The translations under genes and the position numbers were made by a program. Positions 18,601-26,777 of a stretch of 64,000 nucleotides of DNA are shown in pieces. The notes beneath the pieces are model-generated. The model was not told the DNA's origin. It worked only from the letters and a program-made list of their open reading frames with translations, and did no database searches. Source of the DNA: Spirosoma agri (GTDB lineage Bacteria > Bacteroidota > Bacteroidia > Cytophagales > Spirosomataceae); contig NZ_JAAGNZ010000001.1 of assembly GCF_010747415.1 (NCBI RefSeq), forward strand, positions 2,356,001 through 2,420,000. Reading direction: 5' to 3'. Every line of letters starts with the position of its first letter. The first letter of the stretch is position 1.

Positions 18601-18888
18601 GAATTGCAGTTTGATAAGCGACAATCCCTGGATGGTTTTCACATCGATGTCGCGGATGCCCGATACATAGAGAAAGTGATCCTGATAACGCGTGGCAATG
18701 AATCCGTCCATTTGGTCGGGAGCCATCCCGCCGTAGGGTTGAACGACATAAATTGTCGGTAGGTCGAGGTTCGGGAAAATATCGACGGGGATGGTAAACA
18801 GTGACATCACTGAAAAAAACAGGAGTCCCAGGACCGCTACCACAACCGAAATTGGTTTTCGTAAGGCCGATCGAATGAGTTGATACAT
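15646..18888 (-). CDS. RND efflux permease (HAE/AcrB-like)
   Basis: 1080 aa, with the standard RND layout: TM1 near residue 15, a large periplasmic loop, TM2-6 at about 335-480, a second loop, and TM8-12 after about 860. In TM4 (GLALAIGILVDQATVTIENI) Asp401 is kept but the second Asp of the AcrB pair is Gln402. In TM10 (VGVSVANAIL) the relay Lys is Ala958. The AcrB proton relay D407/D408/K940 is therefore D/Q/A here. Substrate is unknown; candidates are drugs, lipids or metals. It overlaps the adaptor gene by 4 bp. The gap to the upstream tolC is almost filled by a repeat element. Confidence 0.95.
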   Translation of the reverse strand: MYQLIRSALRKPISVVVAVLGLLFFSVMSLFTIPVDIFPNLDLPTIYVVQPYGGMAPDQMDGFIATRYQDHFLYVSGIRDIDVKTIQGLSLIKLQFYPGTDMAQAAAEVANNVSRAKAYMPDGTVPPQVVRFDASSVPVGQLVFESPSRSLNDIQDYASSRVRPMFSRIPGVSSPPPFGGNQRTVIIKVNPQLVRSYQLTPEEVIKSIITNNQPSPAGNIRIGEKTLMTPVNSLIKRPEDFLNIPIRVGSGPTVFVRDIGTVEDGADVTVGYALVNGRRAVYIPVVKKSDASTLDVVNNIRKAMPDLQAAVPEDVKISYEFDQSVYVTNSLKSLVTEGILGAVLTGLMVLLFLRDWRSVIIVVVTIPISILSAVIMLNLFGQTINIMTLSGLALAIGILVDQATVTIENIHQHLETGKPKAVAIWDACKEIVFPEFLILLAILAVFAPAFVMSGVPRSMFLPLSLSVGFAMIASFLLSQTFVPVLANWLLKSHPAHEAPTLALDAQERHAMMDDAAHPAKNATGFDKFKQRYSALLDKILNRRGLVVGGYLAATLAIIVVCFMVIGTDILPHGNSHQFQMRLRIPDGTRVERTETATLKALDIIKESVGADNVEISSAYVGTVPSSYGTSNIFVFNSGPHEAVLQVSLKEEHPVNMDNLKEELRTRIAKALPNANISFEPIELTEKIMSQGASTPIEVTIAAKDLTEAGRFANKIREQMVKIDFLRDVQIAQPLAYPVLNVTMNRERAGQLGVTSTQVARSMVAATSSSRFTDKNLWLDESKGLAYQVQVQIPEYQMSSTTDIGNIPLKSGNMQPLLSDVATFSEGTAPGEYDRAGPNRLVTITANLQKMDLGTAQKAVQKAIRDAGEPPRGVLVEMGGQTNLLSDTLSSLQTGLLVAIVIIFLLLAANYQSFKLSLVILSAIPAVVAGALVMLLACGATLNLQSYMGLIMSVGVSVANAILMVTNAENLRLEVGDTRKAVVMAANSRIRPILMTSIAMIAGMVPMASGLGEGGDQIAPLGQAVIGGLIASTLAALLILPCVFSQLQAKASIQSVSLDPEDPDSKFFDHQLTPAPAVHSL

Positions 18889-18907
18889 AGTTATTTAAGT
18901 ATTGGTT

Positions 18908-19026
18908 GTAGAGACGCAATCCCTTGCGTCTCCTGACCGGATGGTGTTGTTCGAAACGTATTGCTGACACGAACGAGACGCGACGTATTGCTGGCGCGAA
19001 TGAGACGCAACGTATTGCGTCTCTAC
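18908..19026. repeat. 119-bp terminal-inverted-repeat element (MITE/REP-like)
   Basis: The ends are 12-bp inverted repeats GTAGAGACGCAA (18908-18919) and TTGCGTCTCTAC (19015-19026). The left end also forms its own hairpin GAGACGCAA-TCCC-TTGCGTCTC (18911-18932), and the right end GAGACGCAA-CGTA-TTGCGTCTC (19002-19023). Between them are two 27-nt direct repeats (18957-18983 and 18984-19010) beginning CGTATTGCTG. No protein is coded and no target duplication is obvious. The TAG stop of the tolC-like gene (19023-19025) lies in the right terminal repeat. Confidence 0.85.
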
Positions 19027-20468
19027 TTTACCTGATTCATAAATAGTGACAGATCACCTTCAGCGGCTGATTTCAGCAATAAGAATCGCCACACATTGCT
19101 GGTAGCAACGTAGCCATCAACTTCCGCGCGGTTGAGCGTAAGGACACTTTGCAGCAACGTGGGCAGATCGGTCAATCCACTTTCGTAGCGCGATTTTGCC
19201 TGGTTGTAGGCCTGTCGGGCCGCCCGCAATTGGATGGGTGCCTGCCGGGCCTGTTCCAGCGCGACTTGGTACTGTGTTTCGGCTTCCTGATACTGACGGT
19301 TGACGCGCAGCTGCTGTTCATTGAACAACTGCCGGGATCGCTCGACCTGGAAAAGCTCGCTCCGGTAGTCTTGCTTGACGCGTAAAATGTTCGTGAGATT
19401 CCAGCGGGCAACGACGCCAACGAGGTAATTGGACACCTGATAACCAAGGCCATTAATCTGGTTCGTCTGAAATACATCGCCCTGATTGGAAAAGCCCGAA
19501 CCCCGGGCATTTCCAACGCCCACGAAGGAAATGATGGGTAAACTGGTCCGCTGGGTAGCCACACTCCGCGCTGATGCTAGGGCGATCTGGGACTGAAAAA
19601 GACGCAGTACCGGATTTTTGGGCGATACCGAATCCGTCAGAGCCGCCGTAGTTGGCAGGGTCGTATAAAAGTGCATACTATCCACCTGCATCGCCTGCTG
19701 AAGCTGGCCGGTCAGCTCCGATAGCCGGAGCCGCTGCACCTGCTCCTGCTGTTGGCTTTCCAGAAGCAGAATGCGGGCCCGAACCGCTTCGGCGGTGGCC
19801 AGTGAACTATCGACGCCCGCCCGCATTCCCGATCGTACACCCGAATCGACTACCCGCTTGAACGTCTGCGCCCGATCCAGATTACTCAGCTGGATCTGCA
19901 CTAATTTCTGGTTGATCAGCAGTAGTAAATAAGCGTCGATTGTCCGCACCTGATGCTGGAAGAGCTCATTGTCGTAGTCGACGCGGCTCCGCTGAAGTTC
20001 GGCGTCGGCTACGGCCACATTCGCTTTGATGCGGCCGAACGAGATGGCCCGCCACTCGATGGCTGCACTGGCGAAACTACCAAAACTAGCCTGCGAAATA
20101 TTCGTAGGGCGGACGCCACCAGACGTAGAAATGGCCGTTCCTTCATTGGGAAAAAACGAACCGTTCAGGCTGTTGGTCGTAGCGTAATTGTATTGATCCT
20201 GCACGATCAGGCTTGGCAGATACTCCACCCGGCTGGCCTGGAGACGTCGTTGCGCACTGCTAATCTCAGCTTGTTTAGCCTTCAAAAATGGATATTGCCG
20301 GGTGCTTTGCTCGACAACCTGGTTTAAGTTCAGCGATTGGGCCTGTGCCTGTACCGTCATGAATCCAGCGCCCAGCCAGAACAGCCAGCCCGTCGTTCGT
20401 CGGTATGATGAAGAGGCTGATTGTTGTCGAACAGATTCCAAAAGATTTGGGTAGATCATTGGCGTCAA
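19023..20468 (-). CDS. TolC family outer-membrane efflux channel
   Basis: 481 aa. A signal peptide (LFWLGAGFMTVQAQAQ) is followed by LNLNQVVEQSTRQYPFLKAKQAEI, the start of the first OEP repeat. Two long coiled-coil repeats, rich in Gln/Ala/Arg, follow. ATG at 20468 or 20456 are both possible starts. TolC trimers form the outer-membrane duct for the RND pump and adaptor encoded directly downstream. The stop codon falls within the terminal inverted repeat of the 119-bp element, so insertion may have set the present C-terminus. Confidence 0.93.
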   Translation of the reverse strand: MTPMIYPNLLESVRQQSASSSYRRTTGWLFWLGAGFMTVQAQAQSLNLNQVVEQSTRQYPFLKAKQAEISSAQRRLQASRVEYLPSLIVQDQYNYATTNSLNGSFFPNEGTAISTSGGVRPTNISQASFGSFASAAIEWRAISFGRIKANVAVADAELQRSRVDYDNELFQHQVRTIDAYLLLLINQKLVQIQLSNLDRAQTFKRVVDSGVRSGMRAGVDSSLATAEAVRARILLLESQQQEQVQRLRLSELTGQLQQAMQVDSMHFYTTLPTTAALTDSVSPKNPVLRLFQSQIALASARSVATQRTSLPIISFVGVGNARGSGFSNQGDVFQTNQINGLGYQVSNYLVGVVARWNLTNILRVKQDYRSELFQVERSRQLFNEQQLRVNRQYQEAETQYQVALEQARQAPIQLRAARQAYNQAKSRYESGLTDLPTLLQSVLTLNRAEVDGYVATSNVWRFLLLKSAAEGDLSLFMNQVK

Positions 20469-20644
20469 CCTGTCCGACTATGGTCTGGCTCACGGACAGG
20501 TGTCTGCAAAACTCGATCTCAATATTGGAAACATTTGGGAAAACGGATGTTTGCCAACAAAATCAAGTGCTTATCACTCATTTTATGATTCAATCGGATG
20601 GTCTCTGGCGTTAACTGATGGGCGTAAGCGAACGGGTGGCATCG

Positions 20645-21745
20645 CTAGTTCTTTAGTAATTCACCAAGTCTAGCATCAAGTTCAGGGACGGATAGATCGC
20701 GTCCAATCATCGTTTTCGTCGAATCCAGCAGAACATTGTCTGGCATACGATCAATAGCAAAGGCGCTGATGATTGACGACGAAGGCATCGTATCAAGAAC
20801 GTGAATCCAGGGAAGGCGAGCCTTGGCCATTGCTGCTTCCCCCGCTGCTTTATCAAACTCAAAGGTGACCGTAATAATCTTCAGACCAAGGGAGTGATAC
20901 TTTTTGTACAGCTCCCTTAAACCAAGGTGCCGAATCTGGCAGGCGACCAGATAGCTACTATGAAAATCCAGTAAAATGCACTTGCTTTTCACCGTGGATG
21001 GCGAAATAGATTCGCCCGATGCCGTTAGTGAAGTAAACGCCGGAGCTTTGTTGCCCAGGCGTTTACGGGCTATTTTTTCCTTGATCGCTTTGTACGAGGG
21101 GTACGCTGAAAAGGCAGAAAGAGCGTCGAATAAGACAAGCGATTGCGCGAAAGAAAAGTCGGTTGACGCAAAAAGATACCAGCTGGATGCCAGCGCAGGA
21201 TTCGCCCGAATTAGGCTGGCCGTCGCGTTATTATCAGCCAGTCGTAGCGAGTCGGCTATCTTCTCGAGCGACAATGCCAATGCCGAATCGCCAGCCATTA
21301 AGGCGGTGAACGTATCTGATCTTGAATCAGGCAGGGTGTTTCGACTATTAGCCGTATTGATCTGTTCAGCCCATAATTCGCTGCTGGGAGAGCCGGTAAT
21401 CAGCCGTTGACCGGTGGCGTCGGGGGAAAAGCCAATGCCTATTTCGGGTGAATCGATGAAGAACTGGACATCATCTTTATGGCCTTCAACCCAGAGATAA
21501 GCCGGACTAGGCTCGGGTAAATTGATTGTGAATACCGCACTTCTGCTGAAAATCGTTGTTGTATCAATAATCGGCGATTGACGAAGCGGTTTACTGACAA
21601 TCATGGCCTGCCGACCTTCCCACGATTTGGGAAACAAACAAGTGATCTTACTGTGAAACTGAGCGGATACGTCAACAGAAAGAAGAAGAAAAAGCGGTAC
21701 GTATAAGATAGATAAGGCTGTGGAATAGTGCTTTCCCTGTTTCAT
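20645..21745 (-). CDS. Thioredoxin-fold protein with N-terminal DUF4369-like domain, atypical active site
   Basis: About 366 aa from ATG 21745, which starts a signal peptide (hydrophobic ILYVPLFLLLSVDVSAQ). Residues ~30-120 look like the DUF4369 beta-domain found before TlpA-type thioredoxins in Bacteroidota. From ~240 there is an AhpC/TSA-Redoxin fold (KCILLDFHSSY, KYHSLGLKIITVTFE, MPDNVLLDS). The usual WCxPC is replaced by Y265-L266-V-A-C269, so the nucleophilic Cys is missing and only the second Cys remains. It may be redox-inactive or use another mechanism. Divergent from the two-component system at 21897. Confidence 0.8.
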   Translation of the reverse strand: MKQGKHYSTALSILYVPLFLLLSVDVSAQFHSKITCLFPKSWEGRQAMIVSKPLRQSPIIDTTTIFSRSAVFTINLPEPSPAYLWVEGHKDDVQFFIDSPEIGIGFSPDATGQRLITGSPSSELWAEQINTANSRNTLPDSRSDTFTALMAGDSALALSLEKIADSLRLADNNATASLIRANPALASSWYLFASTDFSFAQSLVLFDALSAFSAYPSYKAIKEKIARKRLGNKAPAFTSLTASGESISPSTVKSKCILLDFHSSYLVACQIRHLGLRELYKKYHSLGLKIITVTFEFDKAAGEAAMAKARLPWIHVLDTMPSSSIISAFAIDRMPDNVLLDSTKTMIGRDLSVPELDARLGELLKN

Positions 21746-21864
21746 AAGGCAAATGACGAAGCCGAAATACGATTGATAAAGTACGCACAATTGAGCGATA
21801 GAGAGTCGGTAAAGCTGGGATTCGACGAGTTGAAAACGTCCAGAATCTTTCCAGAATTGACCAC

Positions 21865-21872
21865 TACTTTTG
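21865..21872 (+). promoter_or_regulatory. TAnnTTTG promoter box for two-component operon
   Basis: TACTTTTG, 24 bp before the response-regulator ATG. The expected transcript start, near 21878, gives a leader of about 19 nt. Confidence 0.5.
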
Positions 21873-21896
21873 CGGTTTACCTAGCCGAACAACGCT

Positions 21897-22574
21897 ATGA
21901 AAGTTTTGGTGGTTGAAGACGAAAAAGGTCTGGCCGAGAGTATCACCGATTACATGGTAAAGGAAGGATATATCTGTGAAACGGCGACAACATTTCAGGA
22001 GGCTGACGAAAAAATATACCTCTATACTTACGATTGCGTAATTGTGGATTTGACGTTACCAGATGGAAACGGTTTTCAGCTCATTCAAACATTGAAACGA
22101 CTCGTTGCCACCACGGGAATTATTATTATTTCGGCCCGCAATGCACTGGAAGACAAGCTCAAGGGATTAGAAATAGGCTCCGATGATTACCTGACCAAGC
22201 CCTTTCATCTGTCCGAATTAAATGCCCGGGTCAAGTCGCTGTTACGACGCCGTCAGTTTGGGGGCCATACTGAAATTCGGTTCGAGGAAATTGTCGTTGT
22301 GCCACACACCCGAAAGGTTTATGTCAACGATCAACTGACAACCTTATCGCGCAAGGAATACGATTTATTGCTGTATTTTCTGTCGAATATTGATGTCGCG
22401 TTAACTAAAGCGTCGATTGCCGAACATTTATGGGGTGACAACATCGACTCGGCTGATTCATTTGATATGGTGTATTCGCACATCAAAAATCTGCGCCGTA
22501 AATTAATCGAAAAAGGAGCCGCTGATTATGTACAGTCAATCTATGGTATCGGATATAAATTCAGCCAGCCTTGA
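21897..22574 (+). CDS. OmpR/PhoB-family response regulator
   Basis: 225 aa. Receiver domain: acidic pair VVEDEKG near residue 8, phospho-acceptor Asp51 in CVIVDLTLPDG, Ser/Thr in IIISARN and Lys in DDYLTKPFHLSEL. The C-terminal winged helix (residues ~130-225) includes TLSRKEYDLLLYFLSN and YSHIKNLRRKL. It overlaps the next gene by 4 bp (ATGA), so it forms an operon with the sensor kinase. Targets are unknown; the divergent thioredoxin-like gene is a candidate (inference). Confidence 0.95.
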   Translation: MKVLVVEDEKGLAESITDYMVKEGYICETATTFQEADEKIYLYTYDCVIVDLTLPDGNGFQLIQTLKRLVATTGIIIISARNALEDKLKGLEIGSDDYLTKPFHLSELNARVKSLLRRRQFGGHTEIRFEEIVVVPHTRKVYVNDQLTTLSRKEYDLLLYFLSNIDVALTKASIAEHLWGDNIDSADSFDMVYSHIKNLRRKLIEKGAADYVQSIYGIGYKFSQP

Positions 22575-23866
22575 AACTACTTGTTAAAACCAACCGGATT
22601 TATTTAGCGTTTTCGCTGATTATCTACCTGCTCACCGCGCTGGCTTTTTATCATATTGTTCGTCTGCTGATCTATGATGACGTCGAAAGCCGTTTGCAGA
22701 TTGAGCGCCGTGATTTTGAAACATACGTCCGAATACATAATTCATGGACGAGCAGCCCCTATTTCGTCGAGAATAAAATTGACATCGTTCCCGTAAGCCA
22801 GCACACCCGGCAATTGACACAAACGAGGGGCGTATTTACCGATACATTGATTCGTAATCGGTATGATGATGAGTTAATTCCGTTTCGGCAATTAACCTTT
22901 TATGTACCCATTCAAGGAACTATTCATCGGGTATCCATTCGTAAATCACTAATTCAGACGTATCGGTTAATTGAAGCCGTCACCTTCACGATGGCTACAT
23001 TTCTGGGGCTTTTGCTGTTGGGTACCTTCTGGTTTCAAGGGAAATTATCCGGGCGACTTTGGCATCCGTTTTACGAAACCCTGTCGCGAATCCGGCATTT
23101 CAATCTGAACAGTGTCACTCCACTACGATTATCCAAACCTGAAATAAATGAATTCAATGAACTTAATGAAGTGCTTCAGAAAATGGCTGATAAAATGCAG
23201 CACGATTACCAAAGCCTGAAGGAGTTTACCGAAAATGCGTCGCATGAAATGCAGACTCCATTGGCACTTATCAATGCAAAAGTTGAACAGTTAATTCAGA
23301 GCGAACAACTTACCGAAACCCAGACAAACTGGATAGGAACAATTTACGAGGCATCCCGGCGAATCGTGCGATTGAATCAGGGTTTACTATTGCTGGCAAA
23401 AATTGAAAATAACCAGTTTCAGGATGCGCAGCTTATCAATCTTACGCAGCTATTCCAGGAGAAATTGCAGGATATGGATGACGTGTTATCGTTTAAAAAG
23501 CTTACTGTTCATTATCATCAGCTCACACCGTTTGACGTAAAATTACCGCTCACCTTAGCGGACATATTCGTAACGAACCTGGTGAATAATGCCATCAAAC
23601 ACAATCATTCCGGTGGTTCGATCAAGCTGGATTCCAGCACAGATTATTTGTCGCTCAGCAATACGGGCGGGCACCTCGTATCCGACCCAAACCGTCTTTT
23701 CGAGCGGTTTAAAAAAGAAGCGACTGGTACGGATTCGATAGGATTGGGTCTGTCGATTGTCAAGCAGATCTGCGATAGTTATGGGTTGAAGGTGACGTAT
23801 AAAGAGACGAATGGGCTACATCAATTTTATATCACCAGGCTATTACTGACTGATTCAAATAACTGA
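22571..23866 (+). CDS. Membrane sensor histidine kinase
   Basis: 431 aa. TM1 lies at about residues 10-33, a periplasmic sensor of about 110 residues follows, and TM2 is near 140-160. A linker with a HAMP-like segment leads to the H-box ENASHEMQTPLALI with His225. The ATPase has an N-box (NLVNNAIKHNHSGG) and a G-box (SIGLGLSIVKQIC). It phosphorylates the response regulator encoded immediately upstream. The sensor region is not recognised. It resembles small Bacteroidota two-gene systems without a hybrid domain. Confidence 0.95.
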   Translation: MKLLVKTNRIYLAFSLIIYLLTALAFYHIVRLLIYDDVESRLQIERRDFETYVRIHNSWTSSPYFVENKIDIVPVSQHTRQLTQTRGVFTDTLIRNRYDDELIPFRQLTFYVPIQGTIHRVSIRKSLIQTYRLIEAVTFTMATFLGLLLLGTFWFQGKLSGRLWHPFYETLSRIRHFNLNSVTPLRLSKPEINEFNELNEVLQKMADKMQHDYQSLKEFTENASHEMQTPLALINAKVEQLIQSEQLTETQTNWIGTIYEASRRIVRLNQGLLLLAKIENNQFQDAQLINLTQLFQEKLQDMDDVLSFKKLTVHYHQLTPFDVKLPLTLADIFVTNLVNNAIKHNHSGGSIKLDSSTDYLSLSNTGGHLVSDPNRLFERFKKEATGTDSIGLGLSIVKQICDSYGLKVTYKETNGLHQFYITRLLLTDSNN

Positions 23867-24053
23867 ATCTGGCGTATAAATTTTACGATGTACCCGTCGT
23901 CGTTACTAATTATTTATAAGTAAAAAAATGAATGCTGTCAGAACATAGCTTTTTGTTGATTTATTTATTTCATTCATTAATCAGATAGCATAAATAGACT
24001 CTGTATATTCGCGCTTGATTTCGTCCAATACATAGAATAAACAGCTGATTTTC

Positions 24054-24530
24054 ATGAAAACTACACAAATTCGTTTTTTCAACCCACAGGATAATGCCGT
24101 AGCAAAAGAAAAAAAGGAAAAAAAATCAACACCAGTTACAGGGTATATATCACCCGCTGGCAAGCTTGTTTTTCCCGCTAAATCTATCTCGCAATTAGGG
24201 TTTGATCCGGAAAATGCCAAGTTCAGAATTGGTACTCAGGAAGGAAAACGGAAAATCAAATCACTTTTTGTTATTCCGGTTACTGGTGAGCAGGAAGGGA
24301 CATTTGAATTGGAAAAAGCTGCTAAAAGCTATAGCATCTCCATGCCCGTCATTTTGCAGAAAAGCGGAATCGATTATACAAAAGCGAAATACGTTTTTAC
24401 CGTTAAACCATTTGATTACGAAGAAGGAACAGAAGGTTATGAACTAGCCCTGACCGATCAGTCGCCGAAAGCAACCTATACAGGAAAACCACGTGGTCGC
24501 AAGCCACAAGCCAAATCGACTGAAGAATAA
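24054..24530 (+). CDS. Hypothetical protein, AbrB-like segment plus AT-hook-like tail
   Basis: 158 aa. The N-terminus is basic (a run of Lys near residue 20-27). Residues ~30-50 read TGYISPAGKLVFPAKSISQLGF, which resembles the AbrB/SpoVT swapped-hairpin signature (strand, G-x-hydrophobic-x-x-P, helix). A second beta-rich half follows. The C-terminal tail TGKPRGRKPQAK carries PRGRKP, close to an AT-hook. It may bind DNA as a nucleoid-type or regulatory protein (inference from motifs only; no family recognised). Monocistronic, with its own terminator, and set in AT-rich DNA. Confidence 0.75.
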   Translation: MKTTQIRFFNPQDNAVAKEKKEKKSTPVTGYISPAGKLVFPAKSISQLGFDPENAKFRIGTQEGKRKIKSLFVIPVTGEQEGTFELEKAAKSYSISMPVILQKSGIDYTKAKYVFTVKPFDYEEGTEGYELALTDQSPKATYTGKPRGRKPQAKSTEE

Positions 24531-24555
24531 ATTCTGATTCATCATTTGCTCGTCG

Positions 24556-24602
24556 TTATAAATACTCCACCGTAAACATGCAGTTATGGGGAGTATTTAT
24601 AA
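24556..24602 (+). terminator. Hairpin after AbrB-like gene
   Basis: Perfect 13-bp stem TTATAAATACTCC (24556-24568) / GGAGTATTTATAA (24590-24602) with a 21-nt loop, starting 25 bp after the stop. Confidence 0.7.
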
Positions 24603-25088
24603 TCAAGTTATATAGCTAGCTTATACTGACTAAAGATTGCAGGATTTTAACAAAAATATAGTCGTTTAGTTGTCAACTAATTCAATACGTAACTATCATA
24701 GTTTCATTACATAAGGTAAGAAAATAAGCAGAAGGTTGGTAATCACTGTACGGCTGGTTGATAGGGGAGAAACGGCTGCCCATTACAAAACTTCTTTTGC
24801 TGGCTTATATACATACTACTGGCAATTGTCATTGATAGCGACTTAATATATTATTGAGCATTTTTCAGTGACAACTGTCTAATTGGCAAGCAAACTCCCT
24901 CATTGGATTGTATACTTACAACTCTCCATTTGCCTTTCATAACGTATTGTTTTTTCTGCCCGGTAAGGTGTGTTTATACTATACGGTGCGAAACGTTTCC
25001 TTCTCAAGCACTGGATATCAATTGCTGAAAAATGGTGTAAATTGAGGCTGTAAAAGGGACGAAACGTTGATTTTTTTGTTATTCATTT
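24603..25088. other. AT-rich intergenic region, no feature seen
   Basis: About 490 bp upstream of the AlbA_2 gene. AT-rich, with no ORF, repeat or clear promoter box recognised. Confidence 0.4.
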
Positions 25089-25718
25089 ATGACTCGAAAT
25101 GATCTTGATGATCTTATTGCTCAGGGTGAAAATACGCGACTAGAATTTAAACGTTCTCTTTCATCGGCTTATCGTATCGCCCGGACGTTGGCTGCTTTCG
25201 CGAACACATCAGGTGGTGTTATCCTCATTGGGATAGCCGACAGTGGCAAAATTGTCGGTGTGCCATCCGAATCACGGGAAATCTACAAACTGGAAGATGC
25301 GACCGATAAGCTTGTCGATCCGGCCCTAACCATTAGTTACGAAGTACTAACCCCCGATGGGCGGACCGTATTGGTTGTTCGGGTCAATGAGAGCGAGGAG
25401 AAACCCCATTACGTAATTGATGAAGCGGGTAAACGCACTATATATGTTCGGGCAAAAGACAAATCGATGCCAACGAACAAACTTATTATTACCAAGGAAA
25501 CGGCCAATGTGCATGAGTTGCTCAAATCACCCACGACGCGTACACTGATTCAGCATCTTCGTAAAAATGAGTACGTTACCGCTGAGAAATTTGCCAAACT
25601 GATCAATATTTCTGAGTATAGGGCGGGTAAATTACTGCGTGAACTGACTGGTCAGGGCTTGCTGCTAATGATTGACAAACCTCGTCCGGTACGGTATGCA
25701 CTGAAGCTTGCGGAATAA
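25089..25718 (+). CDS. Schlafen AlbA_2 domain DNA-binding protein
   Basis: 209 aa. Residues ~1-125 match the AlbA_2 (Schlafen/AAA_4) domain: EFKRSLSSAYRIARTLAAFANTSGG, then ILIGIADSGKIVGV and YVRAKDKSMP. Residues ~140-209 look like a winged helix (VTAEKFAKLINISEYRAGKLLRELTGQGLLLM), as found in transcriptional regulators of this class. It probably acts as a DNA-binding regulator. Its stop lies 21 bp before hemF, but hemF has its own promoter box in that gap. Confidence 0.88.
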   Translation: MTRNDLDDLIAQGENTRLEFKRSLSSAYRIARTLAAFANTSGGVILIGIADSGKIVGVPSESREIYKLEDATDKLVDPALTISYEVLTPDGRTVLVVRVNESEEKPHYVIDEAGKRTIYVRAKDKSMPTNKLIITKETANVHELLKSPTTRTLIQHLRKNEYVTAEKFAKLINISEYRAGKLLRELTGQGLLLMIDKPRPVRYALKLAE

Positions 25719-25726
25719 TCATGTCG

Positions 25727-25734
25727 TATCTTTG
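25727..25734 (+). promoter_or_regulatory. TAnnTTTG box abutting hemF start
   Basis: TATCTTTG with only 5 nt to the ATG at 25740. If used, the transcript would begin at or near the start codon (leaderless). Confidence 0.55.
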
Positions 25735-25739
25735 CGGGT

Positions 25740-26654
25740 ATGATAACGTCGGAGCAACTGAGCACAAAGGAAACGATTACTGCTTTTTTTATTGATCTAC
25801 AGGACCGCATTTGTCAGTCCCTGGAAGGCGCGGATGAGGTCGGAACATTTCGCGAAGACGCCTGGGAACGGCCCGGTGGCGGTGGAGGGCGTTCGCGTAC
25901 ATTGACCAATGGCGCCGTTATTGAGAAGGGGGGCGTTGGCTTTTCGGCCGTTCATGGTGAAGCGACAGAATCCACGTTACGTTCATTGAACCTGACCGAG
26001 CCGGCTGAATTCTATGCGACCGGCGTTTCAATTGTTTTGCACCCGCACAACCCGATGGTGCCGATCATTCACATGAACGTCCGGTATTTTGAGATGAGCA
26101 GCGGTCAATGCTGGTTCGGTGGGGGGATCGACCTGACTCCGCATTACGTGGTCGAAGAGGATGCCCGCTGGTTTCACCAAACCCTCAAATCCGTTTGTGA
26201 CCGTCATGACCCGGCCTATCATGCCAAGTTCAAGCCATGGGCCGACGATTATTTTTACATTCCTCACCGGCAGGAAACGCGTGGTATCGGCGGTATTTTC
26301 TTCGATTACCTGAAACCGGCGGATGCGGCTCACAAAGCTGACCTTTTTGCGTTTGTCCAAGATGTGGGCAATACGTTTGCGCCTATATACACCCACTTTA
26401 TGCACAAGAATCGTGATCTGCCGTTTGGCGAACGCGAGAAGCAGTGGCAATTACTACGTCGGGGGCGGTATGTCGAATTTAATCTGGTCTGGGATCGGGG
26501 CACTAAATTTGGTCTTGAAACGAATGGCCGTACGGAGTCCATTCTGATGAGTATGCCACCTCAGGCTAACTGGGCGTATGATTTCCGGCCCGAATCGGGC
26601 AGTCGCGAAGAACAAACGTTAACCCAACTTCGAAAAGGTATCGATTGGGTTTAG
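25740..26654 (+). CDS. hemF: Oxygen-dependent coproporphyrinogen III oxidase
   Basis: 304 aa, as in E. coli HemF (about 300). Converts coproporphyrinogen III to protoporphyrinogen IX with O2, a step of haem synthesis. Signature regions are EDAWERPGGGGGRSRTL, EKGGVGFSAVHGE, a His-rich core (VLHPHNPMVPIIHMNVRYFE, WFGGGIDLTPHYV) and RRGRYVEFNLVWDRGTKFGL near the C-terminus. No RBS precedes the ATG; a TATCTTTG promoter box ends 5 nt upstream. The gene stands alone and indicates an aerobic lifestyle. Confidence 0.97.
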   Translation: MITSEQLSTKETITAFFIDLQDRICQSLEGADEVGTFREDAWERPGGGGGRSRTLTNGAVIEKGGVGFSAVHGEATESTLRSLNLTEPAEFYATGVSIVLHPHNPMVPIIHMNVRYFEMSSGQCWFGGGIDLTPHYVVEEDARWFHQTLKSVCDRHDPAYHAKFKPWADDYFYIPHRQETRGIGGIFFDYLKPADAAHKADLFAFVQDVGNTFAPIYTHFMHKNRDLPFGEREKQWQLLRRGRYVEFNLVWDRGTKFGLETNGRTESILMSMPPQANWAYDFRPESGSREEQTLTQLRKGIDWV

Positions 26655-26777
26655 GTTTACCTGGAACGACCTAAACAGCAGCCTCTATTGTTCGTTGCCT
26701 ACGTAGGGAACCGAATCAGCCTATGGTTCCCGGTAGCCGGTCAGGAATATAAGTTGACCATATATAACGAGTAGCCC

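Noticed and set aside
18908..19026. Short CRISPR-like repeat array
   Set aside because: There are only two 27-nt direct repeats with no spacers. The inverted ends fit a MITE/REP element instead.
26028..26450. 140-codon reverse frame over hemF
   Set aside because: Shadow of hemF, no motif.
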